From: Rhizoclosmatium globosum
Lineage: Eukaryota > Chytridiomycota > Chytridiomycetes > Chytridiales > Chytriomycetaceae
Length of the DNA: 64,000 nucleotides
NCBI GenBank assembly: GCA_002104985.1
Contig: MCGO01000013.1
Location: forward strand, 186,001 to 250,000
Reading direction: 5' to 3'
Below the pieces are notes generated by a model, which had not been told where the DNA came from, ran no database searches, and saw only the letters and a program-made list of their open reading frames with translations. Below are positions 1-12,700 of the stretch, one piece after another (within the stretch, counting starts at the first letter, position 1; every line of letters begins with the position of its first letter). A program made the position numbers and the translations under genes.

Positions 1-3000
1 CAGGGAATATAAACAAGATCACTTTGATGTGACTTGTCTGCAAGACTTTGACACTGCGTACAAAAAATTGATTATTCTCCAGAGCAGCTTTGGTATTACG
101 GCGTTATCAAAAATATGGCTTGTATGTTTACCTCTTTTTCGTGACGGTAGATATGGGAGGGGCTTCTCCTCAACTGCGATGTGATGTGTACATGAATCTG
201 GGTGTGTCCGGTGGATATATTGGAAAGACTGAACAGGCTCTCACTTGTTTTCAACGAAGCTTGAAAATCGCCCTGTCACAAAGTATGATTCATTAATTGG
301 AACAACTCCGATTCTAACCCCTCTATCCAGATTTCCTTGAGTCCGTTGCAAATGCATATTTTAACCTCAGCAATTTGTTTCGAAAGGCTGGCGATCTGAC
401 TAAAGCTTATGAAGTGCGTATTATCGAGCATGAACTTGAACTAATGGCATCAAATCAGTATCTCAAGAAAGATCTCGGAATAAATCGGGAAATGAATAAT
501 ATAGAGGGCTGTTTGCGGTCCCAGTATGAGATGGGTATGTACCTCGCAATCATTCAAACTGAGCTAAATTCTGGAGCAGCACTGCTTCTCAGAGAAATGC
601 ACGACTACGACGAAGCAATAACCGTTACAAACTCATTCATTGGTAAGTACTTTGAGGTTCTTAAATAGCCTCCTAATCTCCTTCCAGACTTTGCGAAAAC
701 AATATCAGATAATGAGTCAAGGGACAAAGGTACCGCATTTTTGCGTGTACTGGAAGAGTGTATTTCTCAGACGAAACGGATACGAGTTCTCACCGATCGG
801 CTTGCCAATCATCGACGGCAACGTGGAGGAAAACGAGAAGAGTTTGGAATCTTGAAAGATGTAGCCTCATTGAGAATGTAACTTCTGCATTCGCTTTTTC
901 TTTTCTTTTGACGCTTCCGAATAGGTCATTAGAACAATTTGAAGCCGCCTCAAAGACTACGAAACGCTTGAAGTGATAATGCAAAAGCTTCCAGTGTCTG
1001 CCGAAGACAGAGAACTTATTACTCGGGGCCTTGCCGACGCTTTATTTGGTCTGAAAGAATTTGATCGGGCTTCAGAGCACTATCGTACAATTCTCAAACG
1101 CTGCTCGCCGCTGACAGTCCTCCGCGCGGAAGTTCTTTACAAGCTCTCCGATTGCTTGTCGCAGTCAGCAGGCGCGGTAAATTTCCAACCATTTCTCGAT
1201 AACCTTTTCTCAACACTTCATTTCAGAGGTGCGACCAAATCACTGCATATTTAACGGAATGCGATCGCATCGGAATACATTTGCACAATCTTCAACTCCA
1301 GCACGAAGCTCAAACTCGTCTACTCGCGGTTTACATACGGTTCCAGTTTTTCGACAAAGCTGCAACCACAGAAATGAAAGTTGCTCATTTAGCGAGACTT
1401 ATCGATCAAGAGGGAGTTGCCGCTACTGTTGATGATGAAGAAGAGGAGGATGAAATTGGGGGAGACGGTGATGCGTGTGATGATGATGAAGTTTGTTTCT
1501 CGATCAACAACGTTTTGGCAAATTACTGACATACTTACAGGATAGCATATCCGATGGATCAGATGAAGATGCTTCTCGATGGATTTCTGAAAACAAAAGG
1601 GGGAAATCACGGAATAGACCGAATGGAGGACGACGGACAAGTGCCGTTGTCAAAAAACTAGACCTCACGGCAGATGATGACGATATCAGTAGCTCGCCGG
1701 AAGTTAGGGTACGTTTTCGATGCATTTATATAATGTAAGGTTGACCACGCATTCTATATAGACAAGATCGATATCCCGGAAAATCTTACCTCTGGTATAA
1801 AACACGTCGTTTTCTCTTTTGAGCTTGATCTAACTCCTATTAATTATTAGCAACCAACTAACTGGTCACAACCGCAAGGCTCTTCTTCTTCTTCTGCTGG
1901 TATAAGGCATTCTACGCAAACGTCAAAGCGAGCTATTGTTATTTCATCGGACGAAGACGATAGCGGCAGTGAAGTTGGGGGATTAACTCATCAGCGACAG
2001 AAAACAAAGCGCAAAAACGCGTTGGAACTGTTGAAAGAGAAAAAGAGGTGTGAACCCCACATTCCTTTTGGTTGGATTATTAAACCAGAAGGCTCAGGCG
2101 AAAAGACGGCAATATGTCACCAGAAGATCATGCAGTTTGTGATGATGGACCCTCAATATTACCGTCAAGAGCTCAAAGCCATGACATTGAGTAATTTTTT
2201 CCTTCGTTAGTACTCTCTTTGCTCATACTTCTGTCAGATTCGACGAAATGCCCGATCTTCCGCCTCCTCAGTATTTTGGTGGGTGGTGTTTATTGGCAAT
2301 AGTATGTTCTGATCTGAAGACGCCTACCTATTACTCCAGTTGGAAATTATGTTCCACCGGCTTACGAGCTCTCCTCAGCACCAACGTCCAGTACAGATGC
2401 GGTTATCGTGAGTTCAGCGTCAATAACTGCTCCGACAATGAATCAAGAAAATGACTTCAATTTTGATACGTTTCCTGGAACGGCGGAACTTATGCAAATA
2501 CCAGTCACTGGAATCGCCCCTCCAGTTGTGCCCTCGCAGCCACTAGATATGATTCCGAATACGCCATTAGAGAATATTGTAGCGCAAGATGGCATCATTA
2601 CATCAAACGATGGAGAAGGAATACAATCCCCTGCAAGGCCGTCGACTCCGACTCAAGTCCCAAAGGCTTCGAAAAAGACACCAAATGTACGTTAAATATC
2701 GCTTAACCAGTTACTTATTGACGCTCTTTAAGACCCTCAAGGTGCGCGTTCAAGTCGGATCTGATGTCTTGATGATACCTTGTTCGACTGTGGGGACCCC
2801 CAAAACTGTTCGTTGGCTTCAAAATGAAGTTGTAAGGCGGTACAAAGGCACACATCGAAAATCTGTAAGTTTGGGATTTCTGCTTGCTGTTTTCTGACTT
2901 TGTTAACCAACAGGTTCAAATTGACAAATTGGTTGTTCATGATGAAGAAGACGAAATCCTACTGTTTAAAGATGATCTAGTGACGTCTGTCTTGGTAAGT

Positions 3001-3085
3001 CTTTCCTTGTCACTGATTTGGGCTGACTTGTCTGTTTTAGAATGGGGATCAACGAGTTCATGCAGTGTTATCATCACAAGTTTAG
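1..3085 (+). CDS. TONSL/TONSOKU-like replication-fork repair scaffold, 5' partial
   Basis: The family (TONSL with partner MMS22L) binds new histones and promotes RAD51 loading at damaged forks in the nucleus. The 5' end is outside the window. Seen: TPR-type helices up to about 1400, one near 215-280 and more at 375-640 and 1000-1170; a D/E-rich acidic run at about 1430-1490; a low-complexity S/D/P-rich linker; and a C-terminal ubiquitin-like domain split over 2733-2864, 2914-2994 and 3041-3085. That last part resembles the TONSL ubiquitin-like domain (VRVQVGSDVLMIP, then DDLVTSVLNGDQRVHAVL). I see no ankyrin repeats between the acidic run and the ubiquitin-like domain, and no C-terminal LRR block, so it is shorter than animal TONSL. 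Introns are 40-60 bases. A single missing base near 948-952 breaks the frame between two conserved helical segments. The family call is from recalled motifs, not alignment. Confidence 0.6.
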
Positions 3086-3123
3086 GCTCAAAAATAATTT
3101 AATCAATTTACACAGATTTGACA

Positions 3124-4451
3124 CTAAAGCTTTGTCTCTATGTTTGAGAGATATGACAACAAAACTTTAAGAGTTTTGACTGGAATTCCACCAATAAACT
3201 GAACAGATCCATTCTTTGAAATAAATGCATAGTTTGTTTTGATAACATCAAGAGTGTTAGTGAATAAGCTGTCAATCTTCTGGTTGAAAAAGCCAGGATC
3301 TGATGGGTCTCTTTGAAATAACCTTTATCAAAACAGTTAGTACCTGTTGAAAACTCAATCAATGACACCAACTTACATGGATTGCATATTTTCCAACTTG
3401 TCTGACGTAAGAATCCTTTCCTCAATTCCAGCAATGATTGCAAGATAGGGTCTCAGTTTGAGGTCCATACCAAGAACCAATACTTCCAGAATGCTCCTCA
3501 TATTATCTTCTGTAAACTCCAGTCTTTTGACCTTTGACAAGAATTCATATTGTATCCACTGAGTCACAGCCTTCTGCAATTCAGGATTGCCATTCATCAG
3601 CACGAGAGGCAGTGTATAACTTATAACGTCCTCATCTATCATAACTGATTGATTGGCTTCTTGAATTACAGTTGCAACAAGCTCAGGGTTCAGACTTTTC
3701 TCCGACCAAATTTTGATGCTTAGTCCTGGTGACACATATATTAGTAAAACCACCTTAGCAAATTGAATCCATACCAATGCCTATTTCCCTGCTTATATTT
3801 ACACTCCAGTTGCACTGAGGGTGGGTTCCAGAAAGATTTGACCCCTCTTGTACAGTCATCACAAATTTCAGAAGGTTTTGAGCGCTATATGCTGCAATAT
3901 CTTTGAGATAGGTTTATCCTCCAGGCGATAGACTTGCCATGGTATATTGTATAGTGCTGGTAAATGGTTAATTGGTGCTGGGGGAAATGTATCACATACT
4001 TGAAAAATTAGAGCACACATTAAGTTTTTGCTTAAGTCTTTCATATGTAAGCTTTCTTTCAACTGGTCTTGACAATATGTTCACTTGACTTAAAAAGTCT
4101 GGTGCTGCTTTGCAATCCATCAGTAAGAATCTTCTAGAACAACCAAGACGCTCAACTGATTACAGGACACTTGTTGTACAGGCTGCGCTGAGTTACAGTC
4201 TTTCCAATTTGAGGAAGGAGGGAAATTGGGACGTTTTGCTGTTTTGCAGTTTTTCGGGCAAAAGCTGCTTTGCTTTGCATTCCATGTTCCCGAATTGCGC
4301 TCTGCTTTGCAAAGAGTCTGGGTGTGTCCTTTGCTGTCAAAGGCAAGAGGATGCTTATTTTTGTGAGGGGAATGCTGGGATTGTCTTCATCAGCGTCTGT
4401 CAAACTCTCAGAATCTGGAGTGAATGGTCGCATCCCTGCCCTTCTTGGCAT
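3124..4451 (-). CDS. Possible CENP-I/Mis6-like kinetochore protein
   Basis: I cannot assign this with certainty. Read on the minus strand, a basic, low-complexity N-terminus starting at the ATG at 4451 runs into helical segments. One (about 4080-4130) has a pattern like the Mis6/CENP-I start (FLSQVNILSRPVERKLTYER). A later segment (about 3420-3740) has helix pairs of the type ending in LKLRPYLAIIAGIEE. The last exon ends at 3124. CENP-I is part of the inner kinetochore CCAN. Introns inferred: gtacaac...ttctag near 4136-4182, gtatgtg...ttaccag near 3958-4000, and one ending about 3732. One missing base near 3901-3912 is needed to join the reading frames. An open frame continues upstream of 4451 (S/P-rich, to about 4600), so the true start may lie there. 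Another helical-repeat protein is possible. Confidence 0.35.
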
Positions 4452-5001
4452 ACTGCTTGACTTCTGTACATGTGAAAAGCTTTCTTCAGGGAGATGAACA
4501 CTTTCAGATTGAAGCAACGGCGATGAAGGAGGTGATGACAGGGACAAAGGCCAGTGAATGGTGCTTGTGAGGGCAGGGTCGGCATAGTCAGCAGAGTAGG
4601 AGGATTCTGCATATCAAGTTTTAAACAATCACTGGCAGCACTGGTTGACGATAGCAGATGTGTGGCAATGGACCTCCTTGTTGAGAACTGCGACAAAATT
4701 TGCGGAAATTTTATGAAAAGAGAAAAACAAACAAAGGAGACTACAACAGGAAGTTATTTGAGAGTCAGTGTCAGCAGGTGCTGTTTATTATCTTAAACTA
4801 TTTGTGCTTCAGCATCCTTTGGCTCGTAATATAGTTGCAAAATGGAGGAAGATTTTTACTGTTATTGATGTGTCACATATTTTGGTATTTGATCTTAATT
4901 TGGAAAAGAGAAAATGAACAAAAGGACGTTTTTTGGTGTGAGGAAAAGATCAAAACAATACTACATATATATCAATGGGGAAAATTTAGTCAACCATTAT
5001 C
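4452..5001. other. Intergenic, nothing rec­ognised
   Basis: This region lies between the start of the possible CENP-I gene and the end of the first carotenoid oxygenase gene. It probably holds the promoter of the former and the 3' end of the latter. A short S/P-rich open frame at 4452-4600 may be an N-terminal extension of the upstream minus-strand gene. I see no RNA gene or repeat. Confidence 0.4.
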
Positions 5002-6686
5002 TCAAACAAATGCTCCATGAAGTCCATATGGCAATGCTTGCCCAATGTCAGCCTTAGCAATTTCTTCGAATGACTTAGCATCCAGCACCAACATATAACT
5101 TTTTTTCAGTGAGCCATCCAACACAATAGACAGCACAACTCCATCATCTTCGCCATTTCCATTTGGGTTTGGGACAAACATTGGCTCACTTGGAGTGTGT
5201 CCAACTTTCATCCAAGACTTGTGAGATTGAGTTTTAGCATCAAATTTCACCAAACTGTCATATAGAGTGTGTGAATGCAAATGACGGAACATGGCTGAAA
5301 CACCATAGACGTATCTGTAATCCTCTCGATGTCTGAATTTGGGGTTGATTCTTGGGAGCTCCATGGAAACAGGTGCATGAAACTCCACCATAGTCTTTGG
5401 AGAGTTGACTGGCATTCCCACGTCATTTGGTACATAGCGAGACTTTTCCAACTGCAAATTTGGCAATCTAATACGCTTCACAGTTGTGTCAATCAGCTCC
5501 CTAGCTCTTGCAACTTCAGGAGCCTTGAATTCCCGAGATTCTCGAAGTGTGTTCACAAGGAATGCTGGGATGACTTCCCCAGTCTTGTAAACAATTGCAT
5601 CCATCAAAATGTCACCGTTTCCATCTTCAAATGCGTTCACAGTGTGAAAGCAAAATTCGGGAGTGATGTGTTCGTACTCTGCAACAACACGTTTCTCACG
5701 TCTATCAATCACAACAATTCGGGGACTGCGTTTGGAATCCCATTCCATTGCGTCTGTCAACGTCTTGCTCATCATAATGAAAGTCCCTTATGCTTGTAAA
5801 AGACGGGCCAAAGTTGAATGATAACGTAGTTTGTTGTAGAAGAGAACGAGTGTGGTAATACAAGAGTGGGTCTTTGAACCGTGCAAGTACTACGGCCGGT
5901 TCAGCAGGAGTGGATTGATTCGATTCAAAGACAACATATTCGGCGTTGTTTCCAGGAAACACTACAAGGTTGATAATGGAATTGTGACTGGGTCATATTC
6001 TTCATGGCGGCGGAAGTGCCCTTTTGCGAACTATACAAGAACGAAGGTTAATCAATCAGTAACACATATATGTCGTCGTTACCTCTCCATTCAAAATGCG
6101 ATAGTTGGTTTGATCCACTGGCTCCAAAGTCTTTGAATCAAGAATTTGAAGCACGTTAGAATCCGTCTTGAGAACAGTAATGGGTTCTGCTTGGCCAGGG
6201 ACATTCAAACGTGGAGTCACAGTAACGTTCACATTCACTGAACGCTCTCGACTCTTGAAAAACGAAAACACCTTCTGGAAGAGTGTTTGACAGGGATCAC
6301 TTGCTTGTCCGAAGGTGAGACTGGGGAGTCCATTTTGCTTGACGGATTCCAAGAACTGTTTGGAAGTGATACAGTTACGATACGTAACGCCGCCTCCATT
6401 GGGTTTAATTTGAAGAGGTGGGTGATTCCAGCACCATCAAACTGGAAAGAATGTTAGACGTGCAATCAATTCATAACCGACATACCCAATGGTCCAAGGT
6501 GATCGTACGCCCGTCACTGTTGACTTCATAGATTCCAGGACCCGTGCGATACAATTGACCCTCCAACCAGTTCGGAATGACACCTGACACTTGGCATTCG
6601 GTTTCTTCGGAAACTTGTGTTCCGTCTTCCATACAAGCAATAAAGGGCCATTTAGAATCGTCAACAATCTGGGAGGCAGCAAGCAT
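5002..6686 (-). CDS. Carotenoid oxygenase (RPE65/CCD family), copy 1, four frame breaks
   Basis: An iron(II)-dependent carotenoid/apocarotenoid cleavage enzyme, possibly retinal-forming. Exons are 6486-6686, 6083-6441 and 5002-6030. Family motifs: LYRTGPGI, LDHW|FDG across intron 1, HEEYDP (first iron His), HSFSS (second), CFHTVNAFED (third), the substrate-tunnel motif SMELPRINP, SEPMFVPNP with the second-shell Glu, and C-terminal PYGLHGAF (fourth His). Four one-base deletions (about 6400-6410, 5979-5988, 5854-5865, 5770-5782) break the frame. Restoring one base at each gives exactly 530 residues, the same as the neighbouring paralog, and brings all four His motifs into frame. The breaks are therefore more likely sequence errors than decay. 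Intron positions match copy 2 and exon 1 is 201 bases in both. Substrate and product cannot be read from the sequence. Confidence 0.85.
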
Positions 6687-6878
6687 TCTTTGAGTGATTT
6701 TGTTTTGAGTTTGAGTTTAAGTTTGAGCGACAGAAGTTGATTGGCCCGCTACGTATTTATTGGGGTAAAAACGCTGAGCGCTGGGGAGATTGAAAATTTC
6801 GTGGATAGGCGCTGTATAGCGCCAATTCAAAATTTATAACAGCATGAAATAGAAAGGGAAATGGAAAGAACGACGGAT

Positions 6879-8575
6879 TTACACAAAAGCTCCGTGAAGT
6901 CCATACGGCAAGCTTGCCCAATGTCAGCCTTTGCCAGTTCTTCGAAATTCTTCGCATCCAACACCAGCATATAACTCTTGTTCAGTGAACCATCCAGAAC
7001 AATAGAAAGCACAACTCCGTCATCTTCGCTACCATCTCCATCTGGGTTCGGAACAAACATGGGTTCGCTTGGAGTGTGCCCCACCTTCATCCAAGACACA
7101 TGAGATTGAGTGCTCACATCAAATTTCACCAAGCTATCAAACAGCGCGTGTGAATGCAAATGACGGAACATTGTTGAAACCCCATATACGAAGCGGTAAT
7201 CCGCTCTGTGTCTCCACTTGGGATTGATTCGTGGGAGCTCCATTGAAATCGAATCGTCAAATACGACTTGGGCGAAAGGAGCTGTCTTTGGAAGAGCGTC
7301 GCCATGGACGTATGTCATTCTTGCTTCCTCCAAGTCTGCCAATCGAAGACGTTGGAAGCGGGTTGTTGTCAACGTTCTGATACGCTTCAAGGACTCCTGG
7401 TCGGTAATATTCCTCAGCTGGGATACACTGTAAGCGGCAAGCTGTTCACCAGTTCCACTCATGAGTAAGTCCAGGACAACATCGCCGGTATCTTCGTCGT
7501 CAAACGCATTGACAGTGTGGAAACAAAAATCCGCTGGATGTTGGTACTCGACAACAACGCGTTGCTCGAGTCTGTCGATAACAATGAATCTTGCATTTCG
7601 CTTTGGATCCCATTCGAGTGCGTCAACCATGTTGGTGGTTTCAAACAGCTTTTTGCCTTTGGAGCCAAAAGAAAGGGGCCAGAATTGAATTATGACGTAC
7701 TTGGAGGTGGAAGAGAATGAATGAATGAAATTGGCGTATGGGTCCTTGAACTTTGCGAGAATTGTGGCCGTCGTAGTTGGGACGTTTTGGAATGACTCAA
7801 ATACAATATATTCGGCCTTGTTTCCCATATTCCCAACAATATTCATGAATGAATCGGTGATTGGATCATACTCCTCGTGTGCAGCGGAGAATGGATACTT
7901 GGCGAGCTATGATAACAGTCATTAGAGTTTAGACAGCAATATAATCAAAGCTCACTTCAGAATTCAAAACCCCGTAGTCTTTGGGAGGTCCCTCAACGGG
8001 GATCAAAGTGTTGGGGTCAATGAATTGTAATGCATTCGCGTCTGTTTTCAGCACACAGAGAGGCTTCTTCTCGCCTGGAAGCATTAATCGAGGGGACACA
8101 GTAACATTCAAAGTACTGGGTTGAGAGGGGTGACCAAAGACAGAGAACATCTTCTTGTATAATGCTTGACAGGGGTCTTTGAAGGGACCGATAGTGGAAG
8201 CCATGATGCCATTTCGCTCGATAGATTCTTTGCGAGACTTGCCAGTGACTCTATTGCGGTAAGTGACCTTCCCTCTTTGGTGGATCTCAAAGAGGTGCGT
8301 TATCGCAATGCCGTCAAACTAGTGAGGTGGGATAACGATTCAGCCTCACAAAACAGCATCCAACTGCCACTTACCCAATGATCCAAAGAGATGGTCCTTC
8401 CTTCTGCTTGTATATCAAAGATGCCCGGCCCTGTTCGGTAGAGTTGGCCATGCAGCCAGCTCGGGATGGAACCTTCGACAGCACAATCGACTGGTTCGAG
8501 AACCTCGTTTTCTTGCTTGAAGTCAGTGAAAGCAGCGAGAAACGGCCATTGGGGATCGTCGATCTTGCCAATCAT
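6879..8575 (-). CDS. Carotenoid oxygenase (RPE65/CCD family), copy 2
   Basis: Tandem paralog of the gene downstream of it. Exons are 8375-8575, 7956-8318 and 6879-7906. It carries the same ordered motifs: LYRTGPGIF, LDHW|FDG, AAHEEYDP, FIHSFSS, FCFHTVNAFDD, SMELPRINP and SEPMFVPNP, so all iron ligands except the last are in frame. As written, the frame runs past the conserved end and stops at 6827 with an unrelated tail. One missing base at about 6907-6916 restores the conserved PYGLHGAF ending, with a stop at 6879 and 530 residues. It probably acts on carotenoids or apocarotenoids. Only about 190 bases separate it from copy 1, so each has a compact promoter. Retinal formation would fit an opsin-using zoospore but is inference. 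Confidence 0.88.
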
Positions 8576-8829
8576 TGGATGGGTGGCAGGTCAATTTGGG
8601 GTCAATTTGTTTTTGCTTTCGATGGTGATCATATGTGGGGTTGCAAATCAACGAATGCTGAGGGACACTGAGTCACTTTTGCAAATTGCATTATCGCAAA
8701 TACATCAGACAGATGCTCATAACGTGAAAGCTACGAGGCGTTGTTTGATTGCTATCTTTGATTAGTAATACAACAGGCCAACAGCGGCACATTCAATATT
8801 CCACTCACTCATCAGTTTATTAATTGGCA

Positions 8830-9673
8830 CTAATCTTTAATTAGTTTATCTTGAGGAACAAACCCTTCTGGCAAAAAGATGCCCAATTCCTTCCTCACAT
8901 CATCCATCGACTTCTCCCAAATCTCTTCGTAATAGACATTCATCAAGAACTTGCTGTTGGCTCCGCATTGAACAAGCCATGGAACATGTTGCGTGAACAG
9001 GAGCTTTCTATCAGCACTGTTCAACCTCAATGGTCCAAGAACACCGCTCAACAGAGTCATAGGAAGTCCAGTTTGAGCCAACTCGAACCATTTCACTGCA
9101 ATTTCTTCTTCCAGGCTGGTTCCCAATCCAGTGAGGACGTGAAACATGTCATGCACCTGATTTTGGTTGGACAGAATCAACAGAGAGCCCCAACAAAGAT
9201 TTGTAAGTGTAGTAACGTACCTGTCTATATCGCAGCATAACGTATTTGAGTTCTTCATCTGCTTCAGGCATATACTTGACAGGAGTTCGCGTGTCAGGTC
9301 CCACGCTTTCCACGTCGCAGAAGTTGACATAGGCTATCACGCTGTTAGCGAGTACATAGTTTCCAGTGTGTACCTATGCACCTCTTCCAAGTGTGTGTTT
9401 TGGCATTTCCCTCAGTCGCTGCAAGTTCACAGTCGAAGTGTTGATGAGCGGGCGATCGCGCAACAGTCGTCGGCCAGTTGGATCGAGGGCCATTCGCGAG
9501 CGCATTCGTTGGACGGCGCAGCTTCCAGTCAGTTCGCCCAGCGCTGCAACCATGTCTAATTTCAAATTAGAGCCGCTTCTTCAACAACCAGGGCTCGTGA
9601 ACCAACCTTCCCGCGATGGATTGCTGAGTGCTGTGAGACCCGCGCGGAGGGCCATTGGAAGTCGGTACACCAT
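8830..9673 (-). CDS. COQ4: COQ4, ubiquinone biosynthesis protein
   Basis: Mitochondrial inner-membrane protein of the CoQ synthome, which organises coenzyme Q synthesis and has been linked to oxidative decarboxylation of the ring. Exons are 9607-9673, 9382-9555, 9221-9333 and 8830-9156, giving 226 residues without a break, close to the usual family length. Recognisable features are the DMVAALGELTG start of the domain, the conserved DPTGRRLLRDRP stretch, SVGPDTRTPVKY, and the metal-binding HDxxH motif at residues 120-124 (HDMFH) at the start of the last exon. The final 100 residues contain the family pattern EIAVKWFELAQTGLPM. The start ATG at 9673 opens a short, weakly amphipathic leader. Neighbours are unrelated. 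Confidence 0.95.
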
Positions 9674-9791
9674 CACTGTTGATTTGGTTGCGATTTGGTC
9701 AGATTGGGTGGTGAAAACTGAACTTTGACTCAATCTGACTACTGTATTTCTCAACAACTGGAAAAAGAAGATCTATTATTTAGATACGCTT

Positions 9792-12700
9792 TTAGAAAAT
9801 AGATTCGCCATCCTTCTCAAACTTGCCCCGATTCTCGAAATACCCTCCTTTGTATCCCCAACCATCCCCTTCAACAGCCTCAAACCACTTGGGTTCCCAA
9901 ACCTCCCCTTCCGCTTCCATCCTCTTTCGCCGTTCTCGCTGTTTCTGCTCCAGCCTCAGCTTCTCTGCTTCTGCTTCATCAATCAACCCATTCTCATACA
10001 TTCGCTGGTCAGTACGGAACCGTGTGTCGGTAGGAGGAAGCAGTGGCTCAATGTCAGGTGTCAATTCGTTGAGTTCAACAGCGAATTGCGTGAATCCGTA
10101 CATTTGAGGGTGATGGGATGGACAGGGAGTCGCACGCCAAACGACTTGGAGGTTGTTAGGACTGGATTTCTCGAATCGGTATAAAGCGTCATCCCATTTT
10201 CCACTTTGGTGGGAAGTTTAGCGTATACCGTCGTTGGAATCAAAAGAACTTACGTGATCCAAGCAACTTCTTTCCCGCTTGGGTCACATACAGTTCCAAC
10301 AACTTCGTTCTTGGCTGATGTAAAGTATCCAGCTTCTTTAAAGACAAGGGTCGATGTGTATCCAGTCGCGACACTTGTAATTTTCATAGTTCCGTAATGT
10401 TCGAGATATCGTGTCCCTGAAAACACATTCCTCATACAAGTCGTTACTTTAGACCACTGCAAGTGATCTTTCTTTCCAGGAAGCAGCACATTGACTATAC
10501 AACAGTAGAAAATTCAGTGAATTCTTGCACAAACCAAAATGATAAAAACTCACCAGTTCCAGACGGCACCAACTCCATACTCTTTCCCCAAAACTTACTC
10601 TTGACCAAATTATCCTGGAAAAAGACGTACTTTTCTGATTCAGCATGACACGCCATCACAGGCGGATGATGCGAAACTTTCTCAGCCACAAACTTGAACC
10701 CTTTATCGGGCCGAATACATTCAAACGTTTCTCCAAGCAGGGGATTGAACGGTTTACGGCCGGCTCGGTTCACAGTGGACGCGTATCCGGAAACAGCGAA
10801 CGCGGAAATGAGCACCATTCGATCGACAACGTCGTCTGTATCTGCTGCAGCGTCCAAGAGTTCACAGTATTCGAGTTCCTCGGCCAGTTTTTGCAGCAGG
10901 TTTAAGGGCTCGTTTAAGGCAATTGGCATGGCGATCGTGGACAGGTCTTTTCCCATATTGTTTCGAAGGATGCTCATGATGCTTATGTTTTCCATGGATA
11001 CGGGTGGTGCGGGTAACGTTCTTCGACGAACGACGGGTTGTTGAGGAGGTATCGACGTCGGTCCTGCTTCAGCAGTGATAACTTCAGCGGTCGCAGGCGA
11101 AACTTGACTGCTCCGAGGAAACGACCGGACAGTATGCGAGTCTTCATTGTCATAATGATCTTCCTCCTCGGGTACAATGTGGACTTGAGCTGGCGCCGTA
11201 ATCTGAATGTTCGCAGTCGCAGGATCTTCCACATCCCGAACAGCGACACCCATGGCACCATACCCTTTCCCAAAGTCCACAACTTCAACATCTTCATCTT
11301 CGCCAACAAATTCATCGTCCTCATCTCCACTATCATACTCGACGGCATCGTAAAACTGAATTGAACTGTGCATACTTTCACGCAGAGAATCGGCATCTGT
11401 CATAATGCGGCGTGGCTCCAACAAAATACTTCCATTCTTGTTGGCACTTGGAAGACTTCGGAATGCAGATTCGTTCGCTGGAGGAAGCCCATGTTGCAGC
11501 CTTGTCTGGTTGTTGTCAGCAAGGCAAAGATGGAATGCAGATTCTGCATGCGAGAGGAGAGTTGTCAAGTGAGATGATGTTGTTTGGCTTGACTTTGAGA
11601 ATTGGGCAAAAGCGGTTTGTGTGGCTTGAAGCGATTGGTGAATGTTGGCAGAGAGATCGAGGAGCGTCGGGGAACCGTGTTTCGATTCTGCAAGTTCTTT
11701 GAGCGCAGCGGTGTGTGACGCGAGAAAGTTGAGGTGTTGAAGTAGTTTCTTTTCCAGATCTGAAAGTTCATCTCCAGTTCCACCATTTCCACCAAAGACA
11801 GAAGAATCGTTACTGAAATTAGAGAGATTGGAGTCTTGTCTGTTAGGTGTGCTTGGAAGTGGAATCGCCGGTTTTGTTCCAGAAGTGGGAGCATGGCTCT
11901 GGAGAGTGTTGACCCACATTTGAAAGTCTTGTGCTGTTTGTGCTTTCAAATGATAAATCGCAGACCCTGAATCAATATCGATCAAGTAGCCATCTATACG
12001 GTCAATGTTATTATTAATACGATTCGTTCCACACTTTCATCTGCCTGTCACTTTGCTATTGATTTCTAAATTATACATGACTCCGTCGACCGCAAACAGC
12101 ACTTTTTGATTTCGGCGCCAGAATGCTTCGCTCTTTGATTTCTAAATTCTACTCGACTGCGTCGACCACTCGACTCCATCGACCCAAAACATAATCTGCA
12201 TTCCAAAAAGCTCCGCTTTTTGATTTCTCTACGACTCCGTCGTTTCGTTATGAATTTGTTGTTTCTTTCTGACTGACTCCATCGCCGATTCTATGGTACA
12301 TGTCCCTCTTACCTTGATTGAGACCAATAACACAGGCAGATAGAGAAACAACAGCACGAGGTTGAGCACCAGGCTGCTTGAAATAAGAGAAATTGCCGTC
12401 TGGATCAATAACCATCCATCGCTTGAGGTATCCTTGAATTTTGCGGTCTCCCTTTTTCAAGATCCAACCTTCCACCAATTTGCGGTCGGGTAATCCAGTA
12501 GTAGAATTGACGTCACGGAGGGCGACAAAGTAAAAGAGGCGTTTTGACGTGTTTACAGAGAAAGAGTTGTCAAAGACGAGAACAAAAGTTCCTGGTTCTG
12601 TGACGAGGAACGAGCCCTTCACGGTCATTTTACAGCTATCGTAGTGAGCAATAGGCATGAGTTCAATCAAGTCGGAGGGTGGTTGGTCCGCAGGGGGATC

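Noticed and set aside
5329..5799. Plus-strand open frame of 156 codons
   Set aside because: Antisense to conserved carotenoid oxygenase motifs; no ortholog-like features.
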